Below, one piece after another: positions 59,539-64,000 of a DNA stretch of 64,000 nt; position 1 is the stretch's first letter, and each line of letters opens with the position of its first letter. A program made the position numbers and the translations under genes. The stretch is from Paenibacillus oceani (GTDB lineage Bacteria; Bacillota; Bacilli; Paenibacillales; NBRC-103111), in assembly GCF_014705615.1 (NCBI RefSeq), contig NZ_JACXJA010000028.1:62001-126000 (forward strand), read 5' to 3'. The notes below the pieces were generated by a model that saw nothing but the letters and a program-made list of their open reading frames with translations, was not told the DNA's origin and made no database searches.

Positions 59539-60501
59539 ATGAACGACAATCATGCCAAAATACTGGACTGCACGATCCGCGACGGCGGACTCGTTAATAA
59601 TTGGGACTTCAGCGTCGAATTCGTTCGCGACCTGTATTATTCGTTGAACGCGGCCGGCGTCGAATATATGGAAATCGGCTATAAAAACTCCGCCAAGCTG
59701 CTGAAAGGGGCCGATTCCGGTCCATGGCGATTTTTGGACGAAGCGTTTTTGCGCGAAGTCATTCCTCAAAAGGGCGATACGAAACTTTCCGCGCTCGTCG
59801 ATATCGGCCGCGTGGACGAGAACGACATTTTGCCGCGCAACGAAAGCCTGCTCGACATGATCCGCGTAGCGTGCTACATCAAGGACGTGGACAAAGCGTT
59901 GGATCTCGTAAACAAGTTCCATTCCTACGGCTACGAGACGTCGATTAATATTATGGCGCTGTCTCACGTTATGGAGCACGACCTGATCGAGGCGTTCCAT
60001 GCGATCGCCAAAAGCCCGGTTGACGTCGTCTATATCGTCGATTCTTACGGCAGCCTGAACCATCGGGATATCGAATATCTGGTTACCAAATTCCAGCGCC
60101 ATCTGCCGGATAAGCAGCTTGGCATTCATGCGCACAACAATATGCAGCTCGCGTTCTCGAATACGATCATGGCAGCCGAGCGCGGCTTGCAATTTTTGGA
60201 CGCTTCCGTATTCGGCATGGGCCGCGCGGCAGGCAACTGCAACACCGAGCTGCTGGTCAGCTACCTGAAAAATCCGAAGTACGAGCTGCGTCCGGTTCTC
60301 GAAGTGATTGAACGCCGGATGATTCCGCTTCGCGAAAAGGTCGAGTGGGGCTACATTGTCCCTTACATGATGACCGGAATATTAAACGAGCATCCGCGGA
60401 TCGCTATGGCGCTGCGGGCGAGCGAGGACAAGGACAAGTACGCCGAGTTCTACGACAAGCTCACTTCTCCGGAAATTTCCATGGCATCCAAAGGCGAGTA
60501 A
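59539..60501 (+). CDS. DRE-TIM aldolase-like protein (4-hydroxy-2-oxovalerate aldolase type)
   Basis: A 320-residue TIM-barrel protein. It opens with ILDCTIRDGGLVNNWDFS, the DRE-TIM metal/acid motif, and ends the barrel with GIHAHNNMQLAFSN (metal-ligand histidines) and DASVFGMGRAAGNCNTELL. Such proteins split or form C-C bonds in 2-oxo acids. Unlike HMG-CoA lyase or isopropylmalate synthase there is no C-terminal extension, so this is closest to hydroxy-oxovalerate aldolase-like proteins or a nearby O-antigen-type aldolase. No partner dehydrogenase is adjacent, so the pathway is unknown. AGGAACAGGACAAG precedes the ATG. Confidence 0.85.
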   Translation: MNDNHAKILDCTIRDGGLVNNWDFSVEFVRDLYYSLNAAGVEYMEIGYKNSAKLLKGADSGPWRFLDEAFLREVIPQKGDTKLSALVDIGRVDENDILPRNESLLDMIRVACYIKDVDKALDLVNKFHSYGYETSINIMALSHVMEHDLIEAFHAIAKSPVDVVYIVDSYGSLNHRDIEYLVTKFQRHLPDKQLGIHAHNNMQLAFSNTIMAAERGLQFLDASVFGMGRAAGNCNTELLVSYLKNPKYELRPVLEVIERRMIPLREKVEWGYIVPYMMTGILNEHPRIAMALRASEDKDKYAEFYDKLTSPEISMASKGE

Positions 60502-60535
60502 TCGCTCCTTCGGATGCCGAGAGGCTTAAACGTAT

Positions 60536-60572
60536 ACTCCTGCGGGGATTTCAATCCCGCGGGAGTTTTTTG
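60536..60572 (+). terminator. Terminator after the aldolase gene
   Basis: ACTCCTGCGGGGATTTCAATCCC continues to GCGGGAGT (shown in parts: ACTCC, GCGGG / CCCGC, GGAGT), followed by TTTTTT. Confidence 0.85.
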
Positions 60573-60749
60573 CGTTAGCTCAGGGCGCGCCTTCCGTCTT
60601 TTACGGATTGCCGGGAGCCGGAACGATCTGCCCGAACCTGCCCGGCACCTTGTTGCAGCGGCCTTTTTATTGAGTTCCAATACCCGGTAAGCTATAATAG
60701 GAAGAATGAATGCAGGTTCATATACACAGCAATTCGGGAGGTGCAAGCG

Positions 60750-61037
60750 ATGAGCATCACGGCCAAAAATGTCGACCATGTCGCGAAGCTGGCCAGGCTT
60801 CAACTAAGCGAAGCCGACACGGAGCGGTTTACGGACCAGTTGAACGCGATCTTGAAATACGCCGAGAAGCTGAACGAGCTGGACACGGACCATGTGGAGC
60901 CGACGAGTCATCCCATGCCGCTTGTGAACGTTATGCGGGAAGATAACGTGCGTCCGTCCTGGCCGATCGAGAGCGTCCTGAAGAACGCTCCGGACGAAGA
61001 AGACGGTCAGTTCAAAGTGCCGGCCGTTCTGGAATAA
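60750..61037 (+). CDS. gatC: Aspartyl/glutamyl-tRNA amidotransferase subunit C
   Basis: A 95-residue subunit that stabilises GatA within the GatCAB complex, which amidates Glu-tRNA(Gln) and Asp-tRNA(Asn). Features: VDHVAKLARLQLSEADTERF, LNAILKYAEKLNELDTDHVE and the conserved PTSHPMP turn. ATG 60750 follows GGGAGGTGCAAGCG. It heads gatC-gatA-gatB. Confidence 0.95.
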   Translation: MSITAKNVDHVAKLARLQLSEADTERFTDQLNAILKYAEKLNELDTDHVEPTSHPMPLVNVMREDNVRPSWPIESVLKNAPDEEDGQFKVPAVLE

Positions 61038-61082
61038 GGATTCGCCATCAGGCGTTACAGTGCGATCGAGGGAGGTTTTATT

Positions 61083-62540
61083 TTGTCTTTGTTTGACCTG
61101 AAGCTGCAGGAAATAAATAGCCGGCTAGCCGGCAAGGAGCTGTCCGTGACCGATCTGGTCGATCAGTCGCTTGCCAAGATCGGCGATGTCGATTCCAAGG
61201 TGCGGGCTTTTCTTCGTGTGGATGAGGAGGGAGCACGCCGTACCGCGAGAGAGCTTGACGATCAGCTCGCTTTTGGCGGCGATCGCGGTTTGTTGTTCGG
61301 CCTGCCTGCGGGCATTAAGGACAACATCGTTACCGAAGGAATTACGACAACGTGCGCCAGCCGGTTTCTCGAAAATTACGATCCGATCTACGACGCTACC
61401 GTCATCAAGAAGCTGAAACAGGCGCAATCCGTGACGATCGGCAAGCTGAACATGGACGAATTCGCCATGGGCGGTTCCAACGAAAATTCGGCGTACCACG
61501 TGACGACGAATCCATGGAACCCCGAATACGTTCCGGGAGGGTCCAGCGGCGGTTCGGCCGCATCGGTGGCCGCCGGGGAAGTATATTTCTCGCTTGGCTC
61601 CGATACGGGAGGCTCGATCCGCCAGCCTGCGTCGTACTGCGGCGTTGTCGGATTGAAGCCGACCTACGGGCTTGTATCGCGGTTCGGGCTCGTTGCTTTC
61701 GCGTCTTCGCTCGACCAGATCGGACCGCTCACCAAAAACGTCGAAGATGCGGCTTACGTGCTCCAGGCGATTGCCGGACACGATCCGCAGGACTCCACTT
61801 CCGCGAATGTCAGCATACCCGACTATATCGGGGCGCTTAGCGGCGACGTGAAGGGGCTGCGCATCGCGGTTCCCAAAGAATATATGGGACAAGGCGTCGA
61901 CCCGGCCGTGAAAGATTCGGTGCTGTCCGCGCTTAAAGTGCTGGAAGGGCTCGGAGCGGTGTGGGAAGAAGTGTCCATGCCTCATACCGAATATGCGGTA
62001 GCGACCTACTACCTGATCGCTTCCTCGGAGGCTTCCTCCAATCTGGCCCGTTTCGACGGCGTCCGTTACGGCGTCCGCGCCTCCGATCCGGACAACCTGC
62101 TTGACCTGTACGTCAAATCGCGCAGTCAAGGGTTCGGCCCGGAAGTGAAGCGGCGCATTATGCTCGGAACGTATGCGCTCAGCTCGGGTTATTACGACGC
62201 TTATTATTTGAAAGCCCAGAAGGTCCGCACCTTGATCAAGCAGGACTTCGACAACGTCTTCCAGAACTACGACGTGATCATCGGACCAACGGCGCCTACG
62301 ACGGCGTTCAAAATCGGCGAGCAGGTCGGCGATCCGCTGACGATGTATTTGAACGATATTTTGACCATACCGGTCAACCTTGCGGGAGTCCCGGCGATCA
62401 GCGTACCGTGCGGGCTTGCGGAAGGAATGCCGGTCGGTCTGCAAATTATCGGCAAAGCGCTGGACGAAGCGACGGTGCTAAGGGTTGCCCACGCCTTCGA
62501 ACAGCATACCGAACACCATAAGCAGCGCCCGGCGCTATAG
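61083..62540 (+). CDS. gatA: Aspartyl/glutamyl-tRNA amidotransferase subunit A
   Basis: A 485-residue amidase. The Ser-cisSer-Lys triad is visible: Lys in GLPAGIKDN, Ser pair in [12 protein letters not shown] and [19 protein letters not shown]. It liberates ammonia from glutamine for GatB. The TTG at 61083 follows GAGGGAGGTTTTAT. It lies 45 bases after gatC and 21 before gatB. Confidence 0.96.
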   Translation: MSLFDLKLQEINSRLAGKELSVTDLVDQSLAKIGDVDSKVRAFLRVDEEGARRTARELDDQLAFGGDRGLLFGLPAGIKDNIVTEGITTTCASRFLENYDPIYDATVIKKLKQAQSVTIGKLNMDEFAMGGSNENSAYHVTTNPWNPEYVPGGSSGGSAASVAAGEVYFSLGSDTGGSIRQPASYCGVVGLKPTYGLVSRFGLVAFASSLDQIGPLTKNVEDAAYVLQAIAGHDPQDSTSANVSIPDYIGALSGDVKGLRIAVPKEYMGQGVDPAVKDSVLSALKVLEGLGAVWEEVSMPHTEYAVATYYLIASSEASSNLARFDGVRYGVRASDPDNLLDLYVKSRSQGFGPEVKRRIMLGTYALSSGYYDAYYLKAQKVRTLIKQDFDNVFQNYDVIIGPTAPTTAFKIGEQVGDPLTMYLNDILTIPVNLAGVPAISVPCGLAEGMPVGLQIIGKALDEATVLRVAHAFEQHTEHHKQRPAL

Positions 62541-62561
62541 AGAAGGAGGAGCGAACATCCC

Positions 62562-64000
62562 GTGACGGACAAACCATTCGAAACCGTAGTCGGCCTCGAG
62601 GTTCACGTCGAGCTGCACACGAACACGAAAATCTTTTGCGGCTGCTCCACCGAATTCGGAGCGCCGCCGAATACCCATACGTGCCCGGTATGCCTGGGCC
62701 ATCCGGGAGTGCTGCCGGTTGTGAACCGGCAGGCGATTGAATATGCGATGAAAGCCGCGATGGCGATTAATTGCGAAGTAGCCACACACAGCAAGTTCGA
62801 CCGGAAAAACTACTTTTATCCCGATTCGCCAAAAGCATACCAGATCTCTCAATACGACCAGCCGATCGGTCAGAACGGCTGGATCGACATCGAAGTGAAT
62901 GGCGTGACCAAGCGGATCGGCATTACGCGTCTTCACCTGGAAGAGGATGCCGGCAAGCTGACCCACGTCGACGGCGGCTACGCGTCGCTCGTTGACTTCA
63001 ACCGCGTCGGTACTCCGCTGCTCGAGATCGTATCCGAGCCGGATATCCGCTCTCCCGAAGAAGCCCGGGCTTATTTGGAGAAGCTGAAGGCGATCATCCA
63101 GTACTGCGACGTATCCGACGTCAAGATGGAAGAGGGCTCGCTGCGCTGCGATGCGAACATCAGTCTCCGTCCGTTTGGACAGGAGAAATTCGGCACGCGG
63201 GCGGAGCTCAAAAACATGAACTCGTTCCGGGGCGTTCAGCGCGGTCTGGAATACGAGGAGATTCGTCAGGCCGAGATTTTGTCCTCCGGAGGCGAAGTCG
63301 TTCAGGAAACCCGCCGCTGGGACGAAGCCCAAGGCAAGACACTGACGATGCGCGGCAAGGAAGAAGCCCACGATTACCGCTACTTCCCCGACCCCGATCT
63401 CGTGAGGCTGTATATCGACGACGAATGGAAGGGCCGCGTGCGTGCGACGATTCCCGAGCTTCCGGACGCCCGCAAGGCGAGGTATACGGAGCAGCTTGGT
63501 CTACCTGCCTACGACGCGGAAGTCATTACGTCCTCGAAGAAGCTGGCTGATCTGTTTGAGGAAAGCCTCAGCCATACGTCCGACTCGAAGGCGGTCTCGA
63601 ACTGGATCATGGGCGATTTGCTCGGTTATTTGAATACGAACAATCTCGAGATCGATGCGGTTCCAATAACCGGGCAAGGGCTCGGCGAAATGATCGGTCT
63701 GATCGAGAAAGGGACGATCAGCGGCAAAATCGCCAAAACCGTCTTTAAGGAAATGCTCGTATCCGGTAAAAATCCGGGCCAGATCGTCGAAGAGCAAGGG
63801 CTCGTCCAGATCAGCGACGAAGGCGCGATCCAGGCGATCGTCGACAAGGTCGTAGAAGCGAACCCGCAGTCGGTTGCCGATTACAAGGCCGGCAAAGAAA
63901 AGGCCGTCGGTTTCCTGGTCGGACAAGTGATGAAGGAGTCCAAGGGCAAAGCGAACCCCGGCCTCGTCAATCAGTTGATCGTGGAACGGCTGAAACGGGA
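62562..64000 (+). CDS. gatB: Aspartyl/glutamyl-tRNA amidotransferase subunit B (3-prime partial)
   Basis: The visible 479 codons include [40 protein letters not shown] and KSPKA-type catalytic segments ([20 protein letters not shown]), then the tail YqeY-like region ([20 protein letters not shown]). The end [12 protein letters not shown] is that of GatB, so only a few residues are missing. GTG 62562 follows AAGGAGGAG with a long 10-12 base gap. GatB carries out the ATP-dependent amidation of the mischarged tRNA. Confidence 0.95.
   Translation, partial: MTDKPFETVVGLEVHVELHTNTKIFCGCSTEFGAPPNTHTCPVCLGHPGVLPVVNRQAIEYAMKAAMAINCEVATHSKFDRKNYFYPDSPKAYQISQYDQPIGQNGWIDIEVNGVTKRIGITRLHLEEDAGKLTHVDGGYASLVDFNRVGTPLLEIVSEPDIRSPEEARAYLEKLKAIIQYCDVSDVKMEEGSLRCDANISLRPFGQEKFGTRAELKNMNSFRGVQRGLEYEEIRQAEILSSGGEVVQETRRWDEAQGKTLTMRGKEEAHDYRYFPDPDLVRLYIDDEWKGRVRATIPELPDARKARYTEQLGLPAYDAEVITSSKKLADLFEESLSHTSDSKAVSNWIMGDLLGYLNTNNLEIDAVPITGQGLGEMIGLIEKGTISGKIAKTVFKEMLVSGKNPGQIVEEQGLVQISDEGAIQAIVDKVVEANPQSVADYKAGKEKAVGFLVGQVMKESKGKANPGLVNQLIVERLKR

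Noticed and set aside
1-64000. tRNA, rRNA, CRISPR arrays, prophage or intact insertion sequences
   Set aside because: No cloverleaf-like genes, spaced direct-repeat arrays, transposases, integrases or phage structural genes were recognised anywhere in the window.

Overview
The window reads as chromosomal DNA of a fairly GC-rich, Gram-positive, endospore-former-type Firmicute, most like Paenibacillus/Cohnella (Paenibacillaceae). The evidence is strong AAGGAGG-type ribosome binding sites, frequent GTG/TTG starts, and Bacillus-type gene sets: a sinI-sinR pair, a complete sigY-yxlCDEFG operon, gatCAB, YesS-like AraC receptors and YuiD-like, YqgX-like proteins. Short intergenic repeats also recur. 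No rRNA, tRNA, CRISPR array, intact insertion sequence or prophage is visible. The assignment to a genus is inference.

Layout. 1-4.1 kb: a MocR-type regulator (cut by the left edge) divergent from hisC, an NAD(P)-binding protein and an exported TIM-barrel-like protein. 4.2-8.0 kb, minus strand: a UbiA prenyltransferase of the polyprenyl-phosphate phosphoribosyltransferase type, a small SMR-like transporter, a YuiD-like PAP2-related protein and a GT-C-like membrane protein; together they look like a lipid-linked sugar pathway. 8.0-9.0 kb: a repeat-rich gap ending in a promoter with candidate operators. 9.1-15.0 kb: an exopolysaccharide-type operon (membrane HEAT protein, GT2 synthase, degenerate response regulator, membrane glycosidase-like protein). 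15.4-16.1 kb: sinR and a 52-codon sinI converge on that operon. SinR is the Bacillus biofilm-matrix repressor, so the neighbourhood suggests a matrix locus with its own switch.

16.5-25.4 kb is a mixed region: a small conserved protein, a membrane cupredoxin, an HPP-family gene remnant, LysR, a DedA-NERD fusion, a thioredoxin-like protein, a metallo-beta-lactamase hydrolase, AraC, pyruvate kinase, Nudix and MarR. 26.1-30.3 kb is a Fur-controlled siderophore uptake operon in which the AraC regulator reads in frame into the binding lipoprotein. 30.5-34.9 kb (minus) is an ECF sigma factor with a membrane protein and an ABC-2 exporter. 35.2-42.9 kb carries a YesS-like membrane AraC receptor, two sugar-binding proteins without permeases and a Tat-exported beta-helix protein. 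43.3-45.9 kb is a TetR-controlled YhgE/Pip-type transporter plus a nitroreductase.

46.1-52.8 kb is a compact Tad/Flp-pilus-like operon with two tiny pilin-like proteins (51 and 48 residues). 52.8-55.1 kb holds an SMP-30 lactonase and an M24 peptidase. 55.5-58.7 kb is the sigY operon with an ECF-type promoter in front. 59.0-64.0 kb holds a conserved hypothetical protein, a DRE-TIM aldolase and gatCAB (gatB cut by the right edge).

The most interesting signals are the matrix locus with a phosphosite-substituted receiver, repeated operator-like sequences and the adjacent sinIR pair; the minimal Tad-like operon with two miniature pilins and an operator-like palindrome over its promoter; and the lipid-linked pentose-like operon.
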